Assembly (NCBI GenBank): GCA_023213395.1
Contig: CM041465.1
Coordinates: forward strand, 144,963,741 to 145,027,740
Length of the DNA: 64,000 nt
Direction: 5' to 3'
Source of the DNA: Cycas panzhihuaensis
Lineage: Eukaryota > Cycadophyta
The translations under genes were made by a program, and so were the position numbers. Positions 1 through 11,102 of the stretch are shown here, in pieces; within the stretch, counting starts at the first letter, position 1; each line of letters begins with the position of its first letter. The notes under the pieces were generated by a model. That model saw only the letters and a list, made by a program, of their open reading frames with translations, was not told the origin of the DNA and searched no databases.

Positions 1-2097
1 TTTTTCTTCAAAGATCTCAATTACTATGCACTGATCGTATGGTCGGTTGGTTCCCTAGGGAATGCACCAATGTTGAGATATTAGAGGCAAGGTTTCAACC
101 TTTTTTTGGTCTTTCCAACAAAAAGTTTTAAGTGATTAAGTGGATTAAAATAAATTGCTTATGGAAGATGATGATGTTGCCTTACAACATGCTTGAAAAA
201 TTGATACAAAATGCTTCCACATGAAGTTGCTTGAATACTTAAAAGAACACTTTGAGTGTTGAACAAAGAGCACTGAAAACTTAAAAAAAATACAAATGCC
301 AAATAAGAAGATGCTACTTGCTTGTAGTGCTTGAAGTGAGTTCCTTCTTTAGGTGCAAAAACAACCAATTAATACACAATTTAATCACTTGTGCCAAGTA
401 ACATGCCACCAAGACAATGTTAGGACTTTAAAATAGTCCTAATGCACTCCAAAAAAGTGATTTTTTATATTAAAATGAATGATTTTTAGCCTTTTTGATA
501 ACTAGGATTAAGAGGACACCTCATAAGGACCCTTAAAATCGCTTGTACAATGTGAAATTTTCACAAAAAGGTATAAAAAGGAGTTAATCACTAATTTTGA
601 GCAATGCACTTGCAAATATTTTTAAAGCACTAATTGAACTCAAAAAATTTTAAAAATGAAGTTTAGCATAAAAAAGGATGAAATATGATGAAATTCACTT
701 TGAGAAAACAAACTTCAAGAAATAAAACTTTATTAATAAGGGAAGAATCTTAGAATATCCTAAATAACATAAGAAGATTTTTGCAAAGTCAAAAATAAAA
801 AAATTTCATTGAAAAACTCGAAATAGGTGGCAACGACGATGAAAATCGAACAGATAGTTGAAAATCAATCGAATGAGGAGTCTGATCACAAAAGTGTCTT
901 CGAATTAGTGTTCCTCCACTGGAAACAAAGGATTTAAACCCACTCTCACTAAATTTCGCATGTTGAAGAGGAAGATCGAGCCAATTTTGCGTTTGGCTGA
1001 GTGCATGGCCAACCGGGGGGAGATACTAACAACTGGGTAGGAGCAAACTTTTGGAGTGAGTTTTTATTCTTTAGATTATTACAGCCAGGGCACAAGCACC
1101 TCCAAGAAGTTTCAAAATGAGCCTGCAAACAGAAATGAATGAAAAACAACTGTTTTCCTTTAGTAACTTCACTCAAAAACATGGAAAATTCGCCTTAGCT
1201 TCAATAAACCTTGTCCATTTGTAAACACATACTAAGAGGAGCAGATTTCAGAGGATTTGAGGCCAACGGAGGGTGATCCTACAGATTTTGTCAGAAATAA
1301 CCTTGCAAGATAATTTTTATGATGTAAAAAATGGAGAAAAACAATGATTTTTATGTATTTTCTCTATTGCACATATAAGATAAACCTTAGAAAATTTACA
1401 AAAAACAAATTTATTGATTTGTAGCCCTTAATATCACTTTTGAGATGAAGAAGATAGTGTAAACAAGACCAAAAATATCCCCGGATCACCTTCTAAGAGC
1501 AAAGCTCGTCACCAAGGGTTTGGTGCACTTCCTCAAGCCTACAAGTAGCAAATATTCCTCTCCAAGCAACTTTGATACCAAATGTTGAAGGTGGTATGTA
1601 CTCTAATACCATAAAGACAACCTAAGATCTCTTGGAGAGGAAGTGTGCTAAGAGATTAAAATGATTAGCATCAAATCAATAACACTAAAAGGCCAAGCAT
1701 GTAAGGAAGCAAAAACTCAGGCGTATGAAGACAACAGAAGTGGAAGAGTAGGAATTGTTCCTAACTCCAAAATGATAAGATTAGCTTGTGTTCAAATGAA
1801 CAACATAACAACACAATACCTCACTCACATCATACTCTACATGAGAAATGGTCCCAATATATAGAGGAGGAGGAACTTTAGGGCACTGCATGTTTGACAC
1901 TTGTTAAACATGCACACTTTAACCCATGTACACTCACATGTAGAAAAGTGCATGAGGGATATATTGACCCTCAAGTCAACATTACATGACTAAAAAGAAT
2001 GTGGGTGTATACTTCAGCACTTTACACAGTAAGGCACTCTTACATAAAGTTACAATATAAAGTACATGACTTAATACTTAAACATAAAGGTCTAACA
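1..2097 (-). mobile_element. Ty1/copia retrotransposon, 5' end only (leader + 5' LTR)
   Basis: Reading leftward, this stretch holds a 5' LTR (1583-2097), a primer-binding site (1570-1580, minus-strand TGGTATCAAAG) and about 1.57 kb of non-coding leader that runs off the window. The leader matches that of the complete copia at 28415-35899. Positions 1-120 are the reverse complement of a block like 30720-30840, including the palindrome CCCTAGGG, and the region near 1490-1530 matches the leader hairpin found at 29053-29089. By that comparison the gag start codon should lie about 300 bp left of the window. No coding sequence is visible here. The left LTR is outside the window, so the target-site duplication cannot be checked. 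Confidence 0.85.
1583..2097 (-). repeat. copia 5' LTR
   Basis: The LTR starts TGTTGAAGG and ends TCTAACA on the plus strand, so it is TG..CA bounded. On the minus strand it begins like the LTRs at 28415 and 35344. A near-perfect inverted repeat lies at 1887-1914 (TGCATGTTTGACA, then TGTTAAACATGCA). A TATA-like AATATATAG lies close by, at about 1855-1864. The adjoining primer-binding site is at 1570-1580. Confidence 0.85.
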
Positions 2098-2503
2098 TTA
2101 TTAGCCATGATATTCCATCAATGTCTAGATGTCCAACCCCCACCTATGGTTATTCGACAAGGAGAACCAACGATGAAGCAATGGGTAGACATATTTCCCA
2201 ATACCTTTCAAGATTTAGAAATGAAAAAGCAAGTGAAAAAAATAATAATGAAAGTGGTGAAATAAATTCAACAAAAACCTAGGAGCCCCATTTCACTCTG
2301 ATCTAAGAAGGTGGTGAAAAGGAGTGTCAAACATGGGTGCACAGAAGTGGAAGACATGGAATCCGCTCCATCACTCAAGGAATGGGAGATGGCGCTGCCA
2401 TTCACCACAATTACAGAGTTGGGAGAAGGGTCCTTTCAGCAACAAAGTCCCTTGGAGGGAAAGGGTAAACAAATTATTTAGTTGGTGGAAGAAATGGAGA
2501 AAG
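2098..2503 (+). pseudogene. unidentified coding relic, 5' part, split by a gypsy element
   Basis: From about 2322 to 2503 one plus frame is open except for a single TAG near 2481. It ends in a glutamate/lysine-rich stretch immediately before the gypsy element at 2504. The same frame resumes after that element at 8270, once one copy of the GAAAG duplication is removed. A different frame, 2101-2265, encodes a charged peptide ending in lysine-rich residues and could be an earlier part of the same gene. I recognise no domain. It may be a gag-like or other transposon ORF rather than a cellular gene. Similarity to known proteins cannot be judged by eye. Confidence 0.4.
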
Positions 2504-3123
2504 TGTAGCGAGTCCTTTACCCAATTGGACAGAAAATAGAGCAGAGTAGGGCGAATTCACAGACACAGAACAATAATAGAGAAAAGGTCCACAAATGCTA
2601 AACCCAAATAGATCGAATTCACAAATGGCAAACACCTTTTTATCCAAAAGTATATCTTCGATTATAGGTTAAATGCAAAAATACGATACAAAAATGCACA
2701 AAATATAAGTAGAGTTCCAACAGAGTACCTGTACTGCCTGCCACAATCACCAAACCCTTCGAGGGGGGGATCCTCCCAGAAATTGCAACCCTAAGGCCGA
2801 AAATCTGCACTTGCCTTAAGGCCGAAAATGAAGAGAAGAAAGCTTCACGAATGGATAATTTCGAATGATGTCAAAGTCCCTATATATAGGCACATAAACT
2901 GGGACAAAATGAAGTCGGCCAGAGTAGGGAGGAGTGCGCCCAACATAATCATGAGAAGTCGGCTACAACTTCTCAAAAAACTGGCAGGCTATCTTTAAAT
3001 GGTCATAACTTTTGATAGGGATGTCGAAATTGACTTTTGTCTGAACCGTTGGAATCGTTGTTCAGAGGCCTATCATTTGAATGTTTATATGCTATAATTT
3101 TGACCATATTTTGGAGTGCTACG
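2504..3123 (-). repeat. gypsy 3' LTR (left copy)
   Basis: It is closely similar to 7661-8264 but carries a few extra bases near 2668-2690 and a mutated terminal base (minus strand CG instead of TG). It includes a TATA-like run TATATATAGG near 2880-2890 and the leader motif GGCCGAAAAT repeated at about 2792 and 2820. Confidence 0.93.
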
Positions 3124-3154
3124 AGTCCCCTCCCCTTGAAATTGTGCTTTGCCC

Positions 3155-3529
3155 TCAAAGCATAGGCAGGCTCGGAAATTGTTTTAACCATTCATCGTTT
3201 TCCCAAGTGGAGTCTTCAATATCCAGGTTCTTCCATTTGATGAGGTGCTCTTTGATCTGTCTGGACCTAAGAGATCGGGTGTGGGATTGTAAGATTCCTT
3301 CAGGTTCTAGCGTCATCTTTCCTTCCTCATCGAGCTCTGGTATGTTGGATTGAGGAACGATCTTTTCCCCAATTTTCTTCTTTAGACAGGATACATGGAA
3401 AACATTATGAATTTTCGTGTTTTTTGGGAGTTCTAACTGGTAGGCGACTTCACCTACTTTGGAAGTGATTTTGTAAGGACCAAAGTATCTAGGTGCTAGC
3501 TTTTGATTGTTTCTTTTCTGTAAGGACAT
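3155..3529 (-). pseudogene. integrase C-terminus and chromodomain of the 2504-8264 gypsy
   Basis: The translation begins with the integrase C-terminal GPY-type motif (YFGPYKI...VGEVAYQLELP) and a conserved FHVSCLKKKIG segment. It ends in a chromodomain core, LIKWKNLDIEDSTWENDEWL, followed by a stop. In chromoviruses this module binds modified histones and guides integration into heterochromatin. Here it is open for 124 codons but lies in a different frame from the integrase core, so a frameshift separates them. A lysine- and glutamate-rich linker precedes the chromodomain. The assignment to a chromodomain gypsy is strong; the specific clade is not resolved by eye. Confidence 0.9.
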
Positions 3530-4365
3530 CTGTTTGTATGGTTGAAGGCGTAAGAAGACCCCAATCTCCTACTTCAAATTGTCGTTCCGAGCATTTGAGA
3601 TCGGCCTGTTGTTTCATTATGTTTTGTGCAATTGCTAGGTTATCCTTCAATTTGCTGATGGTTTCCTCCATTTGCTTCCGATGTTCTTCGACTGCCTGGA
3701 CCCGTGAAGGTCTATTCCAGGTTAATAATGATGGTGGCATGTAGCCATACAAAGCCTGGAAAGGTGTCATTTTTGTTGAAGAATGATATGTGGTGTTGTA
3801 CCACCATTCTGCTAAATGTAACCATTGATGCCATTGCTTTTGTTTGTCTGAGCAGAAGTTTCTCAAGTATCCTTCTAAGCATTTGTTGACAATCTCTGTT
3901 TGCCCATCCGTCTGAGGATGGTATGATGTGCTCATCTTGAGTTTTGTGCCTGCAATTTTGAATAGATCCTGCCAAAATTTACTAGTAAATTTTGGGTCAC
4001 GGTCACTTACAATTGCTTTAGGAAAACCATGCAACCTATGGATCCCCTTCATATATAGTTCTGCCACGTTGCTGGCCTTAGTCATCGATTTCATCCTCAA
4101 GTGGCCATATTTGGTGAGGCGATCTATGATGACCCAGTGCGTCCTTTCCTTCAGAGCAAGGTAATCCGATTATAAAATCCATGGATATTTCATTCCATTT
4201 TTGTTTTGGTGTTGGCAACGGCTGGAGTAACCCTGGCATTTTTATGCATTCGATCATGTTTCGTTGGCAGGTATCACATTCTGCCACGAACTTTTGAACG
4301 TCTGTTTTTAATCCTTTCCAATAAAATGAAGCTCTTATCTTCCTGTATGTCTTGTCAATCCTCAT
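3489..4365 (-). pseudogene. gypsy integrase (zinc-binding and catalytic core)
   Basis: The upstream piece (4365-4078) carries the second half of the HHCC zinc-binding domain (FVAECDTCQRN) followed by the first catalytic aspartate region ([10 protein letters not shown]). After a frameshift near 4090 the piece 4100-3489 continues with the second aspartate region (IVSDRDPKFTSKFW) and the glutamate region (SYHPQTDGQTEIVNK). This is the retroviral-type DDE integrase that inserts the cDNA. The first part of the zinc domain (about 4366-4600) is in another frame. Together with the chromodomain downstream this is a typical chromoviral integrase, disabled by frameshifts. Confidence 0.92.
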
Positions 4366-4794
4366 GTGACACCTTTATCGGTGTGGAATGGCCTTCTTGT
4401 AATATTATCTCCTTTAGCCACGATCTTCTAGGAATGCAAATCTTTCCTTTCCTAAGTATTATTCCTGTTGTATCTCATATGAGCAGCTTTTGTCCTTCCT
4501 TACTTTGTCGATCAATTGTTTGTACTTGGATCGTTGTCGTATTCCTTCTTTAATGTCTCATGCCATTTGGGTAGTGGCCACTGATATTGTATGTAGTGCT
4601 GATTTCTCGTGAGTTTCTTTTGGAATTCTTGAGAGAGTGTCTGCTATGACATTGTCTTTGCCCTTTTTGTACACAATGGAGAAATCAAATGTTTGTAATT
4701 TGCTCACCCACTTTTGTTGTTAAATCGGCGGTGTCTTGATTTAAGTATTTGAGGCTATCGTGGTCCGTTCGTACGGAAGGAACCGCCTAGTAAA

Positions 4795-6127
4795 TCATCT
4801 CCACTGGTTGATCGCGTGCATTATGGCTAGCATCTCCTTATCATAGATGGGCTTTAACTTTTCTTTGTTATTCAATTTCCTACTCTCGTACGCTATCGGT
4901 CTTTCTTCTTGTAATAGGACAGCTCCTATGCCAAACCCTGAAGCATCGCATTCCAAGATGAATGGTTTTGAGAAGTTTGGGACTTCTAAAACTGGGGCTC
5001 TTATCATTGCGCTTTTTAGTTCTTCAAAGGCTTTGTTGGCCGTTTCGTTCCATGTGAAAGCATCCTTTTTTGTCAGATCTATAAGTGGAGCTGCTATGTT
5101 AGCATATCCTCTTATGAATTTCCTCAGGTATCCGGCTGCTCCTAGGAAGCTACGAACTCCCGTGACATTCTTTGGTGCTGGCCATTCTATTATTGCTTGG
5201 ACCTTCTTGCGGTCGACCTTGATTCCGTTTGGAGTAATGATATGACCGAGGTATTCGAGTTCTTGTTGGCCAAAAGAGCATTTTTTCTTGTTTGCAAAGA
5301 ATAAACCTTTTGCTAAAATTTCTAGGGCTAATCTCAGGTGTTCCAAATGTTCTCTCCATGTTTTGCTGTAAATGAGGATATCATCAAAAAAGATTAGTAC
5401 GAATTTCCTCAAACATTCCTTGAATGTGGAGTTCATAGTGGCCTGGAACGTTGCTGGAGCGTTGGTTAGACCAAATGGTATCACTTTGAATTCGAACAGT
5501 CCCTCATGAGTTCTGAATCTTTGTCTTGTGGACGTCCCCCTCTTTTACCCAAATTTGATGGTAACCCGATCGGAGGTCTATCTTGGAGAAGTATTGCGCT
5601 CCATGTATTTCGTCTAGTAGGTCATCGATCCTGGGGATAGGATATCTATTTTTTACAGTCAACTTGTTCAATCCCCTGTAATCTACGCACATCCTGATTG
5701 TGCCATCTTTCTTAGGGCTAACAACCACCGGGGATGCAAACGGGCTTATGCTAGTCTGAATATGGCCGTGTGCAAGTAATTCTCTGGTTATGTTCTCGAT
5801 CTCTTTCCTCATGTGGTATGGATGCCTGTATGGCCTTATGTTCACTGGTGCTGCTCCTGGAATTAAATCAATCGCGTGCTGAATTTCTCTTGCTGGCGGT
5901 AATCCTTTTGGTTCTTCGAATACTTGTTTATATTCGTCCAAGATGTAATGTATTTCCGTTGGAATTTCTTGGATTTCTATCTTGTAGCATGACACTATGT
6001 ATATGGGTGCTTTCTTCCGCATGATTCTTTCCATTCTGTGAGATGACACTAATTGTGTCGGTGGATATTTAGGTCCCCGTAGTATGTATTTGGTGCCATT
6101 TATTCGGAAGCACATGACTTTGGTCAT
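4795..6127 (-). pseudogene. gypsy reverse transcriptase and RNase H
   Basis: The piece 6127-5504 has the RT fingers and palm start ([30 protein letters not shown]). A frameshift near 5490-5510 follows, then 5484-4795 opens with MIPFGLTNAPATFQ and the catalytic FFDDILIYS, where the paired aspartates coordinate metal. The RT thumb and connection come next, then RNase H starting at FILECDASGFGIGAVLL, with the conserved ESRKLNNKEK and YDKEMLAI motifs. RNase H continues to about 4600 in a broken frame. The enzyme copies element RNA into DNA and removes the RNA strand. Sequence motifs are well kept, so the breaks look moderately recent. Confidence 0.93.
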
Positions 6128-6163
6128 GTAGTTGGTGACTATATTTCCTAAGGTTTGAAACCA

Positions 6164-6727
6164 CTATACCCGTAGGACTATATCAACGCCTCCTATCTGC
6201 ATAGCAAACATATTGGATGTCAACGGGTACTCACCAATTTTTAGGTTGATGGTTCTGCAAAATCCTCCGCAAGGTGTCGTCTTCCCGTTAGCAATCGAGA
6301 CCTGGAAGGTTTTTAATGGTTCCACCTTGATTCCCAGCTTTTGGGCTGTTGGTCTGTTGATAAAATTATGCGTGCTCCCACTATCTACTAACACCGCTAT
6401 TGGGGCTCCTTTCAGCATCCCTTCAAATCGTAGTGTTTGAGGTGCTGTGCTTTGACCTGTTATGGCTTGCAGAGATATTTGAACATTTTCTGTATCGATT
6501 TCTAGTAGTTCATCTAGTTTAGCTTGACTGTTCATTGTTATCTTCTTGATCCGGGGCGTATCTTCTTTTGTTTGTTCGGTATCTCCAGGTTCTTCATTAT
6601 TCAAAGATAAATACCTTCTTTCCCGGACATTGGTGCTCTCGATTCCATTTCCCTCCGTATTTGAAACAAGTACCTTTCTGTATGTGTTCTTGTCGCGTGG
6701 AGTTTTCCGTTGTATTCTTGATTGCAA
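6164..6727 (-). pseudogene. gypsy protease and end of gag (zinc knuckle)
   Basis: The aspartic-protease active site is visible as VLVDSGSTHNFINR, with the catalytic DSG, followed by a typical FQVSIANGKTTPCGGFCR region and a flap-like VDIVL near the end. The protease would cut the Gag-Pol polyprotein. Just upstream, near 6655-6615 and in another frame, lies the gag zinc knuckle in chromoviral form (C..YGGKWNREHQC), with one expected cysteine replaced by tyrosine. The frame closes at 6164, shortly before the RT part begins in a different frame. Confidence 0.88.
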
Positions 6728-6740
6728 GTGGAGCGTCTGA

Positions 6741-7525
6741 TTTAACTCCTGACCTCTGCTAGTTCATGTTAGATGGTGGAGCAAAATCCGTTCTATGCAC
6801 GAAGGTAGGCCTGGTTTCTTTAAGTTCAGCTTCGACACATCGAGCGTGGTTTATGATGTCTTCTAATGCTCCATGTTGCTGCGCTAATACCCAGAATCTG
6901 ATGGGGGCCTTGAGCTTGCTTATATATGTCTCCCTTAGACATTCCTGAGGAATGTTTGATGTAATCATACATTGTAACATCTGAAATTGTTTCGTATATT
7001 CGCGAATTGATCCTGTCTGCTGCAGTCTTGTCAACTGTGCGAAGTAATTCATAGACCAAGAGTCTTCATATTAGTTGATGATAGCTATTCTGAAATTTCT
7101 CCATTCCTCTTGCTGAGGTCCTTGCATCTTTTTCCACCAATAATACCAATTCAAGGCTCGTCCATAGAGATGTAAGGAGGCAATGGGCACCATATCTATG
7201 CTTAGTGTTTTATTTACTGCGAAATATGTTTCCATTTGAAGTAGCCATGCTCTTATGTCCTGTGCTTTTTCTGGATCGAATTTTTCTAATACGATCTCTG
7301 GTCCTCCTTGATTTACATTTCTTCGCTGAAAAACAATTCCTTCCTTAAACCTACCTTTTGGGTTCCCCAAATCTGTTTCTTGATCTGAATCACATTACAT
7401 TTTGGATGAGCTATCTCTTGTTTATCCAATCTTCCGTTTAAGTTCCTAATTTGTTTTGAAAGTTCTTCCATGACCGCTATCAAGGTTTCTACTGCTTGTT
7501 CTTCTGAGTTGTGGGACCTCAGCAT
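6741..7525 (-). pseudogene. gypsy gag (capsid)
   Basis: The segments 7525-7313, 7370-7071 and 7052-6759 together read as a plant gypsy Gag. The N-terminal helix-rich part has EELSKQIRNLNGRLDKQE. The capsid core reads KFDPEKAQDIRAWLLQMETYF, ASLHLYGRALNWYYWW and MNYFAQLTRLQQTGSIREYTKQFQ. Gag forms the particle that packages element RNA. Frameshifts occur around 7340 and 7060. The first ATG at 7525 follows the primer-binding site at 7647-7658 by a short leader, typical of this lineage. Confidence 0.88.
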
Positions 7526-7660
7526 TTTGTTGTGTGGGTTGATTTTTCTGGATCTTAATTCTGTCTTGGTCCTTTCTGAATTGCTAGGGTGGGAGGATGG
7601 GTCAAAATTTCCTTCCCCTCATGAAAATTTCCCACTTCGGAACGAAGCTCTGATACCACT

Positions 7661-8264
7661 TGTAGCGAGTCCTTTACCCAATTGGACAGAAAATAGAGCG
7701 GTAGGCGAATTCACAAACACAGAACAATAATAGAGAAAAAGTCCACAAATGCTAAACCCAAATAGATCGAATTCACAAATGGCAAACACCTTTTTATCCA
7801 AAAGTATATCTTCAATTATAGGTTAAATACAAAAATGCACAAAATATAAGTAGAGTTCCAACGGAGTACCTATATTGCCTGCCACAATCGCCAAACCCTT
7901 CGAGGCGGGGATCCTCCCAAAAATTGCAACCCTAAGGCCAAAAATCTGCACTTGCCTTAAGGCCGAAAATGAAGAGAAGAAAGCTTCACGAATGGATAAT
8001 TTCGAATGATGTCAAAGTCCCTATATATAGGCACATAAACTGGGACAAAATGAAGTCGGCCAGAGTAGGGAGGAGTGCGTCCAACATAATCATGAGAAGT
8101 CGGCTACAGCTTCTCAAAAAACTAGCAGGTTATCTTTAAATGGTCATAACTTTTGATAGGGATGTCGGAATTGACTTTCGTCTGAACCGTTGGAATCGTT
8201 GTTCAGAGGCTTATCATTTGAATGCTTATATGCTATAATTTTGACCATATTTTGGAGTGCTACA
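7661..8264 (-). repeat. gypsy 5' LTR (right copy)
   Basis: The LTR is TG..CA bounded with the primer-binding site immediately inside (7647-7658). A TATA-like TATATATAGG occurs near 8020-8030. It differs from the left LTR by scattered substitutions and a short indel. It is followed directly by the GAAAG duplication. Confidence 0.93.
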
Positions 8265-8269
8265 GAAAG

Positions 8270-8397
8270 GGCACAAGGCAAAGATTGCATCATTACAAAA
8301 GAAATTGAAAGAGAAAGATATAATAATTCCCATCTTGACCCAAATCAATGATGATTTGCTCAAAGCCATCGAGACTACAGATGATCTTAGATTGTAG
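8270..8397 (+). pseudogene. unidentified coding relic, 3' part (coiled-coil-like)
   Basis: The frame that was open up to 2503 continues here for about 42 codons and stops at TAG (8395-8397). The residues are lysine/glutamate-rich with heptad-like leucine and isoleucine spacing (IASLQKKLKEKDI..PILTQINDDLLKAIE), suggesting a coiled coil. The continuity across the gypsy insertion supports a real ancient ORF. No family is recognised. Confidence 0.4.
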
Positions 8398-10109
8398 GAG
8401 CAATCCTGATTCAGAGGGGGAGGAAGAAGCATTACAAAATTTAGAAAATTTGATTTTTTTTTTTTTTTTTTTAGCAAGGATGCTCAACCATTTTTAGTTG
8501 AAACGAGATACATGTTAGGGTCAAATCTGACACTTGTGCATTCGAGTAGTGGAACGGATGGTAGTTGGCATTCAACAAAACATTGTGAGTGCAGGTTATC
8601 ATCCCAACAAGCGTCCAAGCAATAGAACGTATGAGAATTTGATAGAAAACAATAATAATAGCCTCTCAAGGAATGCACGACAAGGTGCATTTCGAAATAG
8701 GGATGCATGATAGAATAGTGCTAGAGCTGGAATGCACGAGGAACATACAAACCAAAATGAGCATAATACAAGCCAATGACAACTATACCTGTACAGACAT
8801 ATGGGCGGATGATTGGAACAAGAATGATTAAGTGTAATCATTAGTTAATAGGTGGATTAATTACCAAGAAGTATACATTATGTAAAAGGAATAGTTATGA
8901 CTATTGGTCATAACCGTTCCCCAAAAGGCAAATGTGGGGTATTTATGGCTTATTCTCTCACCATTTTGGGTGTGAAAGCCACGTTATTCTATCATATGAC
9001 ATGTTTTCTAGTATGGATGACCAGTGTATTGCATTATTGAGGGAGTTGTGGTGACAAATAGCCATACAATAGAGTGGAATTGATGTGAAACGATGATCGT
9101 ACTTAATTAAATTTTTGAGTTGCATAGAAAATAAGTCTTGTATGTTGCTTATGATTGATTTATGATGATGTGATGGATGAACATATTGTGATAATGTTAT
9201 GTTTATTACATTATTGTGCACTTATGTGGCATATTGTGTGTAATTAACCTATATGTTGATCTCAAGCTCTAGTCTAGACTACCAAAGGTGACCTTTGACA
9301 AGTGCAACTTTAATAGGGTGAAAATGGAAGTCAACATTTATGAAAGGGGTATTTATAAAACCCTCAAAAGGTGACTTTTGACTCTTCACCTCACTAATGA
9401 CTTTTCACTTCATTTTCAATGACCTTTCATGCGGTCATTTTATGTAATGTTTAAGGAGAAGTGAATTGGAGTGGAGAGCAATTATTGAGCATGAGTTCTT
9501 TGATATTTGCTTCTATAGATGAGCTTGTAAGGAGAGTTATTCCAAAGTAAGCAAAAGGATTCCACCTAGAAGAGGTGTTGCATATAGCCCATTTGTGAAA
9601 GTTACTGGGTAACAAGGCTATAGTGTGTAGCCCATTTATAAAAGTTATTGTGTATAGCATTGTTAGTTAGCATTGGTGCATCCATATAAGCCCAACAATG
9701 GAACTAGTGCATCTAGTAGATCCACTAATAAAATTGATGATAATGGGGTAAGATGGTTAGCGAGATGGGCTAACCTCTAGCTATGGTTTGGAAGTAGGGT
9801 GGTTTGTGGTAGAAGCGATCTCATTCTTGTCCTCAATGGTGGTATTGCTTGGCTCTTTTCTGTGCTTGGTTCCCTACTTGTCCACTCTTAGAGACTCTCA
9901 TCGAGATTCTCTCACATTGTCTTCTATTCTAATATCTTCTCTCTTGAAAATACATTTGTTGTGTATTATGGAATATTTAATGGAGAATTGTTATTATCTG
10001 TGAACTTGCAGATTTGGCAATTGCATTTTGTGAAATTTGAATTTTAATTAGTAAGAAATTTCAATAGCATAAGACTTTTATATTGTTCATTCTTATGAAC
10101 TGTAATATT
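8398..10109. other. non-coding, repeat-derived region
   Basis: It holds a T-run (about 8456-8472), a diverged repeat at about 8690-9300 (listed separately) and AT-rich DNA with no convincing reading frame. The end (about 10080-10109) adjoins the outer gypsy at 10110. If that element is removed, the flank joins to TGGTATCAAAGC at 36491, so 9300-10109 may be the 3' part of an older LTR. I see no gene. Confidence 0.5.
8690..9300 (+). repeat. diverged dispersed repeat (LTR-like)
   Basis: The segment shares order and sequence with about 36950-37600. Shared marks are a GGAATGCA block, a GTTATGACTATTGGTCATAAC inverted repeat, CCCCAAAA, TTCTC.CACCATT.TGG.GT, and a run of TGATTGAT..TATGATG. A related segment lies reversed at about 45698-46303. 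The context suggests an old LTR family, but boundaries are unclear. Confidence 0.55.
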
Positions 10110-10323
10110 TGTGATGTGATGCGTAGAGATAAGGAAGAGAATGCCCCAAGAAACATATGGGAAAGATACTGATGATCTTTATATTAAGTCTATTGAATAT
10201 AAATACATGATTGTGGTATTTGTAGGAGAGACACTTGTTGTCTATGCATCTCCTTGCAATTTGTACATAGAATTAAAACAATAGAAAGGATAAAGAATAG
10301 GAAAGAATAATGACTACTCATCA
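10110..10323 (-). repeat. outer gypsy 3' LTR
   Basis: This short LTR of about 214 bp, TG..CA bounded, matches 36282-36487. It contains TGAATATAAATACATGA near 10193-10210 in both copies. On the minus strand the chromodomain frame runs through the polypurine tract and stops inside this LTR (10316-10314). Confidence 0.88.
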
Positions 10324-10537
10324 ATTCCTCCCTTTTGAGACAAAATTGTCCCCAATTGTTGTTGAAGATGGGAAAAATGGAGGAAGTCTGCTTCAGAGAC
10401 CCACTTGGCTTGTGTGGGTCGAGTTCATTTCCTACCAATGAGGTAAGTTGTGATAAGACACTGTCTAGTGTGTTGTTGTTTGGTGTCCAACAAAGTACCT
10501 TCCCTGTAGAGGTGGTTGAAAATTTGGAATTGTACTT
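10314..10537 (-). pseudogene. outer gypsy chromodomain, C-terminal part
   Basis: On the minus strand one frame reads ...TLLDTKQQHTRQCLITTYLI and, after a one-base shift, AKWVSEADFLHFSHLQQQLG ending GGIDE-stop. The spacing matches the chromodomain beta strands and C-terminal helix of plant gypsy integrases, where the motif is usually ATW.SEADF. The stop codon falls inside the LTR. The N-terminal side was separated by the gypsy insertion at 10538, and the remaining part resumes at 15903. The assignment rests on motif spacing and position, not on a full alignment. Confidence 0.65.
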
Positions 10538-11102
10538 TGTAACATTCCAAAATATGGTAAAAAATAATATATCGCTTATGACCATTCAAATCAAAGGTCT
10601 CTGAACAATGATTCCAACGGTCCAGACGAAAGTTAGTTCTAATATCTATATCAAAAGTTATGATCATTTAAAGACTTCAGTTTGCCTGTTTTTAGAGGTG
10701 TTCTAACCGACTTCCAGTATTAGTTTTGGGCAGGCTTTTTCCATTTTTTGGCTGACTTCTATTACTATCTTTTGGCCACCTATTTAAGGAGGATTTGTGG
10801 CCTCATTTGGGGATCATCAAAGAAGTCTTGGACTGCAATATTTTCAGCCCTTTTAGAGGAGCTTTGTGGAGGGTACCTCACCTTGAAGAGGGATTCTTTA
10901 TCAACTATAATTGCAGAGTCATTTGGTAATCTTGTATCTACCTAGTTTATTTTCATTTTGTACCACTTTATATTAGTATGCCATAAGTATTCAAGTGGAT
11001 TTGTATTATTTCTTTCTGGATTGAATATTTTGCAAGTGCATTTGGCAGATATTTTGTCTATTTTTGTAAAATTTCTTAAAACAATTCTGTAAGATTGCTA
11101 CA
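10538..11102 (+). repeat. gypsy 5' LTR
   Basis: Starts TGTAACATTCC and ends GATTGCTACA. TATTTAAGGAGG near 10782 is a probable TATA-type promoter element. It is followed by AG and the primer-binding site TGGTATCAGAGC at 11105-11116. Confidence 0.95.

Larger units (their letters stand above)
2504..8264 (-). mobile_element. complete Ty3/gypsy chromovirus, TSD GAAAG
   Basis: This is a full-length element on the minus strand. It has LTRs at 2504-3123 and 7661-8264, a primer-binding site at 7647-7658 (TGGTATCAGAGC), and the order gag, protease, reverse transcriptase, RNase H, integrase, chromodomain. GAAAG is duplicated at 2499-2503 and 8265-8269, proving insertion as a unit. A purine-rich tract on the minus strand adjoins the left LTR (about 3124-3140). 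All coding parts carry frameshifts or stops, so it is a non-autonomous relic. Its LTR and primer-binding site resemble those of the plus-strand element at 10538-15902, so the two belong to related families. Confidence 0.95.

Noticed and set aside
4847-5245. 132-codon plus-strand frame
   Set aside because: It is the antisense shadow of the gypsy RT/RNase H, whose motifs are clear on the minus strand.
8226-8487. Minus-strand frames with poly-lysine starts
   Set aside because: The lysines come from the T-run at about 8456-8472. The better-supported frame here is the plus-strand relic at 8270-8397.
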